From Acridotheres tristis (Eukaryota; Chordata; Aves; Passeriformes; Sturnidae), in contig CM072899.1 in assembly GCA_037013685.1 (NCBI GenBank), forward strand, positions 8,970,479-9,034,478: a DNA stretch of 64,000 bases. The letters run 5' to 3'. The notes under the pieces are model-generated. The model was given only the letters and a program-made list of their open reading frames with translations, did not search any database and was not told where the DNA came from. Within the stretch, counting starts at the first letter, position 1. The number at the start of each line of letters is the position of its first letter. The position numbers and the translations under genes were made by a program. This document shows, in pieces, positions 26,301 to 36,951 of the stretch.

Positions 26301-29300
26301 GTGCAAGGCTTCTCCAGAAAGGGGAAACAAGAAATGTGAGGATTTTCCTGAAGGTGACAAAGGCAAGAGTCCATACCTTGCTGATTCCAGTTGAGTGCAA
26401 ACAAGAAATACCTGTTTTAGGAGAAACTGCTTTATACCTCTTGCTTTTCTTTTATTTCTGTTTACGAAAGACCATACTGTCATGCATTCCTCATTTATGT
26501 TTTGCAATTACACAAATGCAGAACAATGTACTGCTTGTTTTGGGTGTGGCTTTTTCGTAATTACCCTGCAAGGTCATATAGAAAATGTGGTCTGAGGTCC
26601 CACTCTGTCCTTAAACATGTTGATTTAAATATCTAAGTAATAAGCCTCAAGACACTGGGTGGCACAGACTTTCTTCTGTATATCAGAACTGTAGTGTCGG
26701 TTTCTCTCTTTTGGTGTATTGATTTGTGTGTTTCAGGAGCTTTTTAATGTTTAAAAAGGTGTTTTGCTTGTCCCAGTTCTGACCCTGCAGTTCACTTTGG
26801 CAGGTTTCTCTGTGTCCTCTGCTGCAGGTGAGAGCACTGCTGGAGCCCGTGGCTATGGGCAGGAGGGGTGCAGCTTGTGGTGGACACAGTGGACCCAGAC
26901 TGGGGTCTGTGTGAGGAAGGCAGTTCCTGCAGTGCCCTCAGCTGGTGTTTCTCCAAGTACAGGACAGAAGAACTATTACCTGCACCACAGTCAGGTGGCT
27001 TTTCCTGTGTTCCCATAGGTGTGCTAAGTTTGGAGGAGTTCAAGCAGTTGAATATCCGTGACTTTCACAAGTACATGGGAAGCCAGAAAGTGAAGATGAG
27101 TGACTTGGTGCGCAACAGCCAGCACACCTGGCTGTACCAGGGCGAGGGGGCACACCAGGTCATGAGAGCCATTCGGCAAAGGTAAGGGCCAGGCAGCTGA
27201 GGGGAGTTGGGTGTGGGTAGGCACAAACATCACCTGTGTGCTGGGAGAGGCTGTTGCAGACTTGCTAATATTCACACTTCCTAATTGTGTGAAAAGTCTG
27301 TGGAGTATAAAGAGCAATGAACACAGACACAAAATGGAGAGAGGAGGTTTTCATTAGAACAAGAATTTGTATTGTCCTGTGGAAAGGGAAAAAGAAAAAT
27401 CAAGCCTTTCAGCATCTCCATTCACTTTTGGGAACAGCCCTATAAAACCAGGAAGATTTGGCAGTATATGAAATCATTCATTCTAATTAGTAACTGAGCT
27501 TACTGGGAGAAACTGCCCGTTTCCAATGCTGTCTGGGTGCCAGCAGTTACTGTCATTTGCTTTAGTTACTCATGCATTTCACTGAAATCTGTCTTTGCTG
27601 TTCAGAGCTGACTTTTTAAAAAGCACGACTTCACCTTAAATTAGTCAAGTTAGTTTAATCCTCTGAGCACACATATTGTAGGGCAGCTCTTGGCAGATGG
27701 GAGAACCTCTTACCCTTGCCTTCATCTCACATTTGGTACTGGTAAGAGCTGAAGCCCAGCATGAAGGCCAAACTATGTAGTTGTAGTGAATTTCAGATAA
27801 TCGGCTGGAGATTAGCTTGTTCTTGTGGTGCTGGTCCTCACACAGAATGTGGGTGGGTAAAATCTGTCCTGAGGCCTGAAAAACAGTTGTTGGCCACTCC
27901 TTTTCTTCAGTGCACTCCAGTGGGAAAATGAGGCCACATATTGCCTTGATTAGAGCAGACTGTGGCTGCCACCTTCTCTGTGCCAGCTAGCCAGCACACA
28001 CAGGCATTGACATTCCGCTTGTACGCTCTCCAGTTGGCCACTGTCAGGAGGATGTGAAGACACAGCACTGAAGGAAGCTGTTAGTCCTCCCTGGGACCAG
28101 GCAGTGCCTGCAGGGGCTTTGCCATCCTGCCCAGGTGCCACATTCTCCTTGCACCTGCCCCAAGGGCTTCACCAGTCCGGATTCTCAGAGCTCTGAGTGT
28201 TCTTTGGCAGGTCTCAAGACGTACCTGCTTGCCTTGGGGATGATCTCAGATGTAGCAGTGGAAAAATCCCAGAGCAGGAGGGCTCCGGTCTCCTTGATCA
28301 CTTCCAGTGCCCCTCTGCCCTGGGGGAGGCTGCTGAAAAGGCAACAGGGAAAGGTGAGTTAGGTGACAAGACTATACCTAGAGCTAGTCTCTCATTCACT
28401 CTCAGCAGTGAACCTGTGCTTTGCTAACTGTCCCTGAGGTCTGTAGGTGGTGTGCAGGAGTCCAGAGAAGTGATGAGATGCCACATGAAGGCTCCAGGGA
28501 CACGCACAGAAGGGATCTTGCTGAGCAAGCAAAGTCTTCCTGAGAGCAGTCCTGCTAGAGATGCTTCCTTCTGTTTTGTTTTGGTTTTTTATTGACCTTG
28601 ATGAAGGTTTTCTGAGCTGATGCTGATGGCCCAACAGATCTGTAAGGACCTGGTTGTCTCTTGGCATGCTCACTGCAGCCCATCCGTCTCTCCGGTCTTT
28701 TGGGGAAGGGGGGTTCTTTTTCTCTGGGTTTATTCACTGCTTGGGAGTAGTGGCTGACTAAGGTGAGAGTGGATTTCCACTCACCTGCTCTGCTCTTCCC
28801 CAGGGTAATGCGCCTGACTCGCTTGCCCCCCGAGATCGTGGAGCACAGCGAGCCCCTCCAGGTTGTGCGGTATGACCAAGGAGGGCACTACCACGCCCAC
28901 ATGGACAGTGGCCCCGTGTTCCCTGAGACTGCCTGCAGCCACACAAAGCTTGTTGCCAATGAAAGCGCTCCCTTTGAGACCTCCTGCCGGTAAGCTCTGC
29001 TCTGAACACCTTAGACAAGGGGTGTAAAAGAGCCATTTTGCCTCACCTCATCTTGCCTGGGACTCAGTGCTCGGGCTGTGGGCTCACAAACCAGCTTAGG
29101 ACATCACTGCCATGAAGGGGTTTTAAAGGGGAGGTGGGCAAATCCTGTGGGTCCATGCAAGGAAGGTGGAGTGGGTGGGCCTGCACCTACAGAGCCTACA
29201 AATGTACTCTCTATTCTGGGTAGGGGTTTTCTTTGTTGTCCCTGTGTTACTCTTGGAGGAAAGGTGATGGTGTAAATCATGTGCCATATGATGTCTTGGA

Positions 29301-31561
29301 GGAACCACTGTATTTATGGTGGAGCAGCAGGGCATGGAGAGCCCCTGTGCATCTCCTCCTGCTCCAGATGTGTCTCCTGACAGCCTCTGTCTTGCAGGTA
29401 TGTGACCGTGCTGTTCTACCTGAATAATGTGACTGGGGGAGGTGAAACAGTCTTTCCTATCGCTGATAACAGGACGTACGAAGAGATGGTAAATGAACCT
29501 TGTCAACTTGTTATCCCTGGGGATTCTGAGTCCCTCTTGGAATGTCTTTATTCATTGTGGCTGCAGAAGGGATCTGGTGCATTAGGTTGATGTGCATTAG
29601 CATTTGTAGCTAGAGCATTGGGGAAACCATGCTCCACTTACCATCTTTTTCCTCCGAGGACAGCGGAGGAGGTACAGGGCTTTGACAGCTCAGCTCTCCC
29701 TGCTCAGAGGTGTGAGGTGTCAGGCAATATGTTAAGAAATGGCAGCACTCAGAAACAGGTTATTCACTCCTGGGGCCTGAAACTGGCTGCTCCAGGTGGG
29801 TTATGAAAGCCCCTGCATCAACCTTAAGCCATCCTGTGGGACATTCAGACAAGGATTGAGGGGCAGGGGCAACCCAGTGCATGTGCCTTGTTCCAGCCCT
29901 GTTTGTGACACCTTCCCTGTGGTTTCTCTTCAGTCTTTGATCCAGAATGACATTGACCTGCGAGATACTCGGAAAAACTGTGACAAGGGCAATTTGCGAG
30001 TGAAACCTCAGCAAGGCACTGCTGTCTTCTGGTACAACTACCTATCAGATGGAGAAGGTACAGGCTCACTTCAAAACTGGGCTCTTGAGAGGGGTGGGAC
30101 TGCAGTAGGTGACGGCCATCATCTCTTTGCTGCAGCTGGGAGCTCAAAGAACAGCCAAAAAAGGGTGGTAGCTGCCTGCTAGTGGGAACTATACAGTCTT
30201 TTTGTCAACAGCTGAGTAGGAGCTTCCTGACTCTGAAAGGCCTTTGTTTACAGGCAGTAGGTCAGTGGCTCCTGATGTCTTTGGGGGACAGGACTAGCTA
30301 GCAAACAAAGACCTTGGCTGCACTCACCATCACCAGCTGCCTTCCATCCCGCTGTGCAAGCTGAAACTCCTGCTGGAACTTGGTCTGCAATTCAAAATGT
30401 GTCACTGATGTGGTGTTGCCCAAAGGGGTGGGGAGGGGAGGTAGACAAAGGCACAGCCATCAGCTCTGCAGCATGAGGACACATGGGCCACCCCATGCCA
30501 CGCTTGGGGCCAATGCCTGCTTTGTAGCTCAGCCGCAGCCCCATGATGTGTCCTTGGGGCTGTTTTTGTTATGAAGTGCAGCGCAGTTTTCCCTGACAAG
30601 CTGGGAATTGACATGAATCTTTAAGGCTGCTGGTGAGTATGCCTCCAGAGGGTTTCCACGGCAGATTTTGAGCTGTGGTGGGAGGAAGGAGTGTAGCATC
30701 CCAGGTCCCCTGAGAGCAGCCCATGTTTCCATCTCTAGAAAATCCACAGAGGAGGTCACAAGACCAGTGTTTGGGCTGTTGGTTGATAATATCAGGACCA
30801 TGACTCTACTGTGAGAAGAGCCCTGTTGTGTTTTTATGAGCAATTTGTTCCTAAATGGAAAGTGGCTGCTGATGCAAGTCTGCCACAGAAAAATGATAAG
30901 ATCATTGTAAACGGGTCATTTAGAACTGCTGAAATGCAGTCTCTTAAACAACTGCAAGCCTCTGGCTTCCACAGGCCTTCTGGTGGCAGTACCCATCTCT
31001 TCTATGCCAGCCTTCCTTTTTTCTAAAAGAGCTGAGAAAAACAGATGCTGTGATCTGGATTGTGAGAGCCACTTGAGCTGAGTGGAGAGATGGAAGCAGT
31101 GAGCATTTTGCATTCAGGGAGCCTGCCCTGATGAACTCCTTGTAGACGCTAGGGTGACATGGCACTAAGAGGGAGGTGTGCCAGGAAAAGTAACTCCTGT
31201 AATGTATCTGAGCTCAAATCCAAGCAGGTAGTGCAGGCAGGAGAGATGGCACTGGTGTTCAATGGCCATATGTCCCTGTGCGGTCCCAGCTGTGCCTGCC
31301 GTCCTTTGCCACCATCTAATGGGGCTCTGCTCTGCAGGCTGGGTGGGGGAGCTGGATGACTTCGCTCTGCACGGGGGCTGCCTGGTCACCCAAGGCACCA
31401 AGTGGATCGCCAACAACTGGATCAACGTGGACCCCAACCGCCGGCGGCAGCAGCAGTTCCAGCAGGAGATGGAGCGCTTTGCAGGGTCTGAAGCGGGGGC
31501 TGGAGCACCGGGCGAGTGGACAGTGGACAAGGCCTACAGTGGGGTTCACCTGGAGCTGTAG
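13903..31561 (+). CDS. P4HTM: P4HTM, transmembrane prolyl 4-hydroxylase
   Basis: Endoplasmic-reticulum 2-oxoglutarate/Fe(II) dioxygenase that hydroxylates HIF-alpha and other targets. The nine exons are 13903-14151, 14227-14308, 23634-23824, 24875-24971, 27019-27181, 28804-28989, 29398-29488, 29934-30057 and 31338-31561. They join in phase to 468 codons plus TAG; human is 502 aa. A short proline-rich cytosolic tail precedes one membrane segment (about residues 29-53). Two EF-hand loops start at D163 (DHNQDG) and D202 (DPDGNG). The catalytic set is complete: H293 and D295 of the HxD motif, distal H406 in LHGG, and the 2-oxoglutarate-binding K416 in TKW. Intron 1 (14152-14226) has a GC donor instead of GT. 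Intron 2 (14309-23633) contains an antisense gene. The last exon ends 220 nt before the WDR6 start codon. Confidence 0.96.
14152..14226 (+). other. GC-AG intron 1 of P4HTM (75 nt)
   Basis: Exon 1 ends AAG and the intron opens GCAAGG. No GT occurs between the conserved LEGIK codons and the acceptor that could give the conserved LEGIK-VGH junction. Reading through meets TGA at 14193-14195. The acceptor is ccgcag at 14221-14226. The donor otherwise fits the known GC-donor consensus (AAG/GCAAGT) at most positions. Confidence 0.8.
14381..14413. repeat. GT/CTGT microsatellite
   Basis: A (GT)n run passes into a (CTGT)n run just inside P4HTM intron 2. Confidence 0.8.
14414..17804 (+). other. P4HTM intron 2, part downstream of the nested gene
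   Basis: I found no exon or RNA gene. A T-rich tract with G interruptions lies at about 16588-16646, a possible degenerate poly-T repeat. On the minus strand this interval should hold the 3' UTR of the nested SZL gene, but I see no clear AATAAA for it. Confidence 0.5.
17805..21520 (-). CDS. SZL: Sizzled-type secreted Frizzled-related protein, nested in P4HTM intron 2
   Basis: Secreted antagonist. In fish and frog, sizzled inhibits BMP1/Tolloid proteases and so stabilises Chordin. Exons on the minus strand are 21520-21195, 20475-20303, 19393-19304 and 18139-17805. They join in phase to 307 codons plus TGA. Residues 1-35 are a signal peptide with a leucine-rich core. A Frizzled cysteine-rich domain follows from C43, with the hallmark stretches [30 protein letters not shown] and YPWP. 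A netrin-like domain occupies exons 3-4 (starting CKDC, ending RRWKHHRC). The C-terminus resembles frog sizzled more than SFRP1/2/5 as I remember them. The related crescent subgroup is the main alternative. Exons 3 and 4 both have NAGNAG tandem acceptors. The gene lies wholly inside an intron of the oppositely transcribed P4HTM. Confidence 0.88.
18321..18612 (-). mobile_element. CR1 LINE 3' fragment
   Basis: On the minus strand this reads as the end of CR1 ORF2 and its 3' tail. The translated stretch contains the family's terminal pattern ([21 protein letters not shown]). The element finishes with the CR1-type AATTCTGTGATTCT end at 18321-18334. It lies in the intron between SZL exons 3 and 4, in the sense of SZL, and is 5'-truncated like most CR1 copies. 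Confidence 0.9.
18601..18632. repeat. TCTCAAT-type short tandem repeat
   Basis: Imperfect repeats of tctcaat/ctcaat abut the 5'-truncated edge of the CR1 fragment. Confidence 0.5.
21581..21588 (-). promoter_or_regulatory. TATA box of SZL
   Basis: The minus strand reads GCTATAAAAGGC, a near-ideal TATA box, about 60 nt upstream of the SZL start codon. This implies transcription starting near 21555 and a very short 5' UTR. It is the only convincing TATA promoter in the window; the other genes have CpG-rich starts. Confidence 0.75.
21589..23633. other. SZL upstream region / P4HTM intron 2
   Basis: No exon is supported. As the upstream flank of a developmental gene it may hold enhancers. It contains bicoid/Otx-class GGATTA-type motifs (GGATTA at 21857-21862, AATCC at 21611-21615) and TAAT cores, but such short motifs also occur by chance. 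Confidence 0.4.
24972..28803 (+). other. P4HTM introns 4 and 5
   Basis: Apart from coding exon 5 (27019-27181), I see no gene, RNA or retroelement in 24972-27018 or 27182-28803. Open frames here are short and show no family signature. Confidence 0.55.
30058..31337 (+). other. P4HTM intron 8
   Basis: Nothing beyond the splice sites is supported in this 1.3 kb intron. Confidence 0.55.
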
Positions 31562-31574
31562 TGCCGGGAATGCT

Positions 31575-31780
31575 GCCGCGCGCACGTGACCTTTTCCCGC
31601 GCAGGGCGGAGGGGCGGGGCCGCGTCGCGCGCCAATAAAGCGTGGAGACACGGGCGGCGCCTCCGCGTGCTCTGGGGGCGGGGCGGAAGGCCTGGCCAAT
31701 AGGCAGGGGCGGGGCGGTGGCACGTGGGACTCGGCCAATGAGCGCCGGGGGAGAGCTGTGGCGGGGTTGGTGCGGCTAAG
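31575..31780 (+). promoter_or_regulatory. WDR6 promoter
   Basis: A CpG-rich segment between the P4HTM stop and WDR6 start has CACGTG E-boxes at 31583-31588 and 31721-31726, CCAAT boxes at 31632-31636, 31696-31700 and 31735-31739, and GGGGCGG Sp1-like boxes. The start codon sits in aagATGG, a partial YY1-like context. No TATA box is seen. Confidence 0.7.
31634..31639 (+). terminator. P4HTM polyadenylation signal
   Basis: AATAAA lies 73 nt after the P4HTM stop in GC-rich sequence. It overlaps a CCAAT box (CCAATAAA, 31632-31639) and lies 141 nt before the WDR6 start codon, so P4HTM transcripts must end inside or beside the WDR6 promoter. Confidence 0.75.
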
Positions 31781-34700
31781 ATGGAGTCGGTAGCTCTGGT
31801 GGCGCCGGTGACAGCGCTGGAGTTTGCGGGGGATGTGCTGCTGGCAGGTGAGCGCTAGGACCGGGACGGGGCAGGCGGCGGGACCAGCGGCGGCGGCTGA
31901 CGCGGTGTCCCGCAGGTACAGGCCCGGAGGTGGTGGCGTTTCGGCTGAGCGGCAGTGGGCCAGCGGCGGCGGCGGGCCGGCGGAGAGTGCTGCGTGAGGC
32001 CAGCGTGCAGGGGTTGCGGGCCGAGCCGGGGCCCGGGCCGGCGACACGAGTAGCTGTCTTCGGTGGGCGCTGGTTGGCCGTGCTGGCGGTGCGGCGCTCC
32101 GGAGCGGGCGGCGGGCCGCGGCTCGCGGTGTGCGGCGGCGGAGCCGCCCGCCAGCTCGGGGCGCGGGTGTGGGAGGTGCGGTGGGCGGCGGGCAGGCGGC
32201 TGGCGCTGGCGCTGGGCGGCGGGACCGTGGCGCTCTACGAGTGGCGGGGCGGAGGGCGCTGGCTGCAGCAGGCGAGCTGTGGCGGGGCCGGTGCGCTGCG
32301 CTGCGCCGTGCTGGCGGGGGTGAGCTGGGCGCGGCTGGCGCTGGCGGCCGGCACGGCGATGGGCGCCGTGGTGGTGTGGCGGGCGGCGGCGGCGAAGGCC
32401 CCTCAGCGTCAGCTGCGCGGACACCGGGGCGCGGTGCTGGCGCTCTGCTACGCGGCGTCGCGGGGGCTGCTCGCTTCCGCCTCCGAAGACCGCAGCGTGC
32501 GGCTCTGGGCCGTGGGCGAGTTGGGCATCGGGGACGGGCCCGGCGCCTGCCTGCTGGTGTGCTACGGGCACGGGTCGCGAGTGGCCGCCGTGGTGCTGCG
32601 GGGGCCGCTCCCGGTCAGCGCCGGCGAAGACGGCGCCTGCCTGGAGTGGGGCGGCGGCGGCGGCGTGCGGAGAGCGCGGCGTGGGCACCGCGGGGCCCTG
32701 CGCGCCCTGGCCCTCCGCCCCGCCGGCGGCCGCTTGGCGACGGGCGGCGACGACGGCGGTGTCCGGCTCTGGCAGCCCCGGCGGGCGGCCGCGGAGGCGG
32801 TCCCCGCGGTTGCAGCTCTGGGAGCCCCGGAGCGGCCGCGGGCCGTGCTGCTCGTGGGGCCGCGACGGGTGCTGGCGCTGGGTGAGGCGGGTGGGCTGGC
32901 GATATTCGAGGTGGCTCAGGGGTGCTGGACGCCAGTGCTGCACCCCACCGCCAACGGGCCCCGCGCCGTGCTGGCCGCCGCCCCGCTGCACGGACGGGAC
33001 GAGACACTCTGCGCCGTGGCCGGCGGCGATGGGCGCCTCCTTCTTTTCGCCTTAAGCCGCCCTGCGGCCGCCGCCAAGCTCAGGCTGTTCGAAGGGGCTG
33101 TGCACGGGCTGAGCTGGGCTCCCCGTCATGGGCTCCCCCCCGACACCACTGCTGCCCTTCTGGCGTCCGGGCACGACGGGGAGATGCTCTGGCTAGACGT
33201 CACCCACCGCCCCGGGCAGGCACCCTGGGTGCGGCTCATGGGTCGGTACCTGCTGCCCCCCTGCAAGCAGCGCTGGCACACCTGCGCCGCCTTCTTGCCC
33301 CAGGAAGAGCTCCTGGTCTGCGGGGACCGCCGGGGCTCCCTCCTCCTCTTCCCTTGCAGCAGCTCCTCAGGACGGGCTGCAGAAAGCACCAGCATTGTCA
33401 TTGGTGGCACTGACCCAGTTGTTGAGGACTCCAGCAATGAGTTGGAACCTTCTTGCTTGTTGCACAAAGGGACTCTTCCTCTTGAGCCTCCACTGTCAGT
33501 GCTCTATGGACTCCACGGGAAGACAGGAGTTACCTCGGTGACCATCCACAGGGGCTACATTTACAGCACGGGCCGGGATGGTGTCTACAGCCAGCTCCGC
33601 CTGCGGGACCAGCAGCTGGAGGTCCTGCAGAAACACAGGCCCAGCAAAGGGCTCCAGTGGATTGAAGAGCTGCATTTCACCTCAGATGGGGACCTGCTTG
33701 TGCTGGGCTTTCACGCTGACAACTTCGTGGTGTGGAGCAGCAGGACCGGCGAGAATGTCTACTGCATCCCCTGTGGGGGTGGGCACCGCTCCTGGAGCTA
33801 CTGCAGCAGCCCCTTGGCCAAGGTGTTTGCCTTTATCAAGTCCGGGGATGTGATGCTGTACCACTGTGAGGCTGAGCCCTGCAAGCAGCAAGTGCTGCTG
33901 CCATCCCTGCACGGGCGGGAGATCACCTGCGTGCGGCGCCTGGGGGCTGTTGAGGTGCCCGGCCATGCCACCGTTAATGTGTTTGTCACTGGCAGTGAGG
34001 ACACTACGGCCTGTGTCCTGGTGCTCAATGAGAACTCTCGGGCAGCTGTGCCCCTTGCCCGCCTCAGTGACCACATTTCCAGTGTGAGGACGTTGGCATT
34101 TGCCATGGGACCTGGAGATAAGAGCTTTGGTGATGAGGGCTTGTCTGCCCTGCTCTTCTCTGCAGGCGGCCGCGCACAGATTGAGTGCTACCGGCTGCTG
34201 TGCGCTGGGGACACAGAGTCTGAGAGTGCTGTGGCCTGCCAGGTCATCCATGTGGCCTCCCATCGGCTGGACAAGCACTGGGAGAAGAAGAAGAACAGGC
34301 ACAAGCTTGTCAAGATGGACCCAGAGACGAGGTGATGCTCAGGGACTACTCAAGGCAGGGTTAGTAGTGATCACAGTGTGGGAGGGTGTTGGTAACTGCA
34401 TGGGCTTCCACTGGAATACCTACTCTGTGCAGCTGCAGGTTCAGCTGAGGCAGACAAGGGCCAGCGTGGCTTCATATGTGATTCCTGGTGTACAGTGCCC
34501 TGTGGGCCTCAAGGGGCTTTTGGTTAGAGAAAGGCTGCTCTCCTAGGCCACAGAGATTGTTGTGTCTTTGCTGCAGGTACATGTCCCTGTCAGTTGTGCC
34601 TGGGACCAGCACCAAGCAGCTGCCAACACCCTGGAAGTTCCTGGCTGCTGCCTGCAGCGATGGATCAGTCCGGTGAGGAGCCATCATGGGGCCTGACAGG

Positions 34701-35861
34701 GAGAATGGAGCTGGTGATGGCAGCAGAGCAGGCTCCACACAAGAGGCTGCTGCCATGGGATGTGGCCTGCTCTGAGCTGGCCATAAGACAGCACATGGTG
34801 GGAAATGGGGCAGTGGAGCCAGAAGCTCCTACTCTCCCACAGCCAACTGCCCTCTGCTTCATTACAGGATCTTTGGGCTGCTGGAGGCTGCTCAGAAGTT
34901 GGAGCTGGTGGCAGAGTCATTTCACCACCAGCGCTGTGTGCTGAAGGTGGAGGCGTTCCTGCACACATGGGCAGGTGGGGAAAGGTGAGCCCTGAATCTT
35001 GGGCTGCAGCCAGTGGGCTCTGGGGAGAAATGTCTGTCCTCACAGGGATGGCAGATCAGCAAAAAGAGGGCAGGGAGAAGTTAATCCCTGGGGCCTGTTC
35101 TGCCACTTCTGTGGATCTCAGTGGGGATGCTCAGGGCTGCAGCCAAAGACTCTCCCTACACCCCGCATTGTAGGAGCCACCTCCTGTGCAGTGCAGCCAC
35201 TGATGGCAGCATTGCCTTTTGGGACATCAGCGGCCCCATCGTGGATGCGGCGAATGCCCTGCACCAAGCAGAGGGAGAAATGCAACCCTTGGGTGAGTGC
35301 TGCTGCCTGGCAGCTCTTCTGTTCCCTCTGACCAAGGTGAGCATTGCTCTCCTGACCGAGCCTGTTTCCCCAGCCCTGGGTGCCCCGCTGGTCACCATCA
35401 TGGCCCACAGCTGTGGTGTGAACAGCCTTCACATCTGCGAGACACCCAAGGGACAGTACCTGGTGGCCAGCGGCAGCGATGATGGCTCCGTCCATGTCTG
35501 CCTGTTGGATGTGGCCCTGGACAGGGGTGAAGCCACAGCAAGGACCTGCCTGCAGGTCCTGGAGCGAGTGTCCAGGCCCTGTGCCCATGCTGCCCATGTG
35601 ACAGGGATCCGGCTGCTGCGGCCAGACCTGCTGCTCTCTGCCTCAGTGGACCAGCGCCTGACGCTGTGGAAGCATTGCTCAGGCGAGCTGGTGCCCCTCA
35701 GCACCACCTTCTTCCATGTGCCTGACCTAGCTGAGCTGGACTGCTGGGAGGTGGTGGAGGCCGGGGATGAGCTGCGGTACTACTGCGTGCTCTGTGGGCA
35801 GGGCCTGGAAATGCTGTGTGGTACAGCCTCGTCCAAACCTCTGCAAGAGGCTCCTCAGTAA
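31781..35861 (+). CDS. WDR6: WDR6, WD-repeat partner of tRNA methyltransferase FTSJ1
   Basis: WD40 scaffold that pairs with FTSJ1 to 2'-O-methylate wobble position 34 of certain tRNAs (yeast counterpart Rtt10/Trm734). Exons are 31781-31847, 31916-34331, 34577-34672, 34868-34984, 35174-35292 and 35374-35861. They join in phase to 1100 codons plus TAA; human is 1121 aa. One exon of 2.4 kb carries three quarters of the protein. WD signatures include ASEDRSVRLW, TGGDDGGVRLW and SAGEDGACLEW. Conserved family blocks include SKQRWHTCAAFLP, VCGDRRGSLLLFP and CGGGHRSW. The 5' half of the large exon is extremely GC-rich. The final intron is 81 nt, a multiple of three, and has no in-frame stop, so its retention would insert 27 residues. 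The gene is convergent with DALRD3. Confidence 0.96.
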
Positions 35862-36951
35862 CAGGGGAGGTGTGTGACACATCCAGGTTCCTGCCTGCAT
35901 TTGGAGGGCACCCTGCACACTAATATGTCCTGTCCTGAGGGGACAGGCATGCTGGCCTCCTTTGGGCACATACCATGGTTGTGGTGCTCAAGGCCAGTGG
36001 TCTCTGGGAAGAAGGCAGATGTGATCCCTCCTGGATAAGCCTGGAGCTTCCCTATGCAGTAAAAAATCGGGGTTCTTGGTCGTCGCTGCCCTAGAGTAGC
36101 TCTTCCTCTCCAAGGTGTGAAGGACCTATGTTAGCTTTCCATTCTTGGGCTCAGAGAGGAAGCTTGCTTGGGAGGGCACTGAGGACAGGGCCTGGCCCTG
36201 GGAGCTTGAGAGCAGCAGGAGGCCAGGAGGGGTCAGGCACTGGTGTGACACGTGATGGGCTGCAGCCCTGTGTGTCCTGGGACAGGGCCCTGTATGACAG
36301 TCCTGACCCTGCAGCGCTGAGATGCACAGGGATGCTGATCTCCACAGCAGCACTCTGGCATGAGGGGTGGCTGGGCTGCCCACAAATGCCACCTCCCTCG
36401 GGCCAAGTGGGTTGTTCCTGCACAGCAGGAGGACCCAGAACAGTCAGACCAAAAGAAGGACAAACAAACCTGAGGTCAGACACAGAATGTTTGTCCAGCA
36501 ACAAGTGTATTGGACCCCAGTACTGGGGCCTGGCTCAGAGCCCAACAGGAGCCTGGAGCCTCAGGAGCTCCCTGCCAGCATGGAGCACCCTTCAATAAAG
36601 TTTTGAGGGAGATGAAGTTGTTGTTTGTCTGGCTTTGTGGTGACTGGTCCCTAGTACCACATCTCCAGTACTCCCAGCCCAGCTTCTGGGGTGCCACAGG
36701 AACCCTTTTCCCTTCTGCTGGTGTGGATGTGGAGGGGCATCGATGTCCCACACTGGGCACAGCTGCAGAGAGCAGAGACCAATCCCCAAACACCATGGGC
36801 CATGGGAAGGGAAGAGCCTGCATGGTGCTGAATTTGGCCTTGCCTACCACTGGGGCAGCCCCTCACCCTGCCAGGAGAATTTGCCCTGTTCCCCCACAAC
36901 ATATGGTGTGTAGGTGACTGTCACACCATGGTACAGCTCTTCAGGGGTGGC
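35862..36951. other. WDR6 3' UTR and convergent gap to DALRD3
   Basis: No coding gene is supported. A plus-strand AATAAA at 36594-36599 would end WDR6 with a 3' UTR of about 0.75 kb. On the minus strand no AATAAA follows the DALRD3 stop. The variant AATACA near 36505-36510 would give overlapping WDR6 and DALRD3 3' ends. Confidence 0.55.
36594..36599 (+). terminator. WDR6 polyadenylation signal
   Basis: AATAAA is followed within 40 nt by a GT/T-rich element (gttgttgtttgtctgg), the expected layout of a cleavage site. It is the only canonical plus-strand hexamer I found between the WDR6 stop and the DALRD3 region. Confidence 0.7.

Noticed and set aside
31855..32991. Minus-strand open frame of 378 codons and plus-strand frames opposite WDR6 exon 2
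   Set aside because: These are shadows of the GC-rich WDR6 coding exon. The WDR6 frame has WD-repeat signatures and the others have none.
36128..36598. 156-codon plus-strand frame after WDR6
   Set aside because: It lies in the inferred WDR6 3' UTR, runs into the polyadenylation signal and has no family resemblance.
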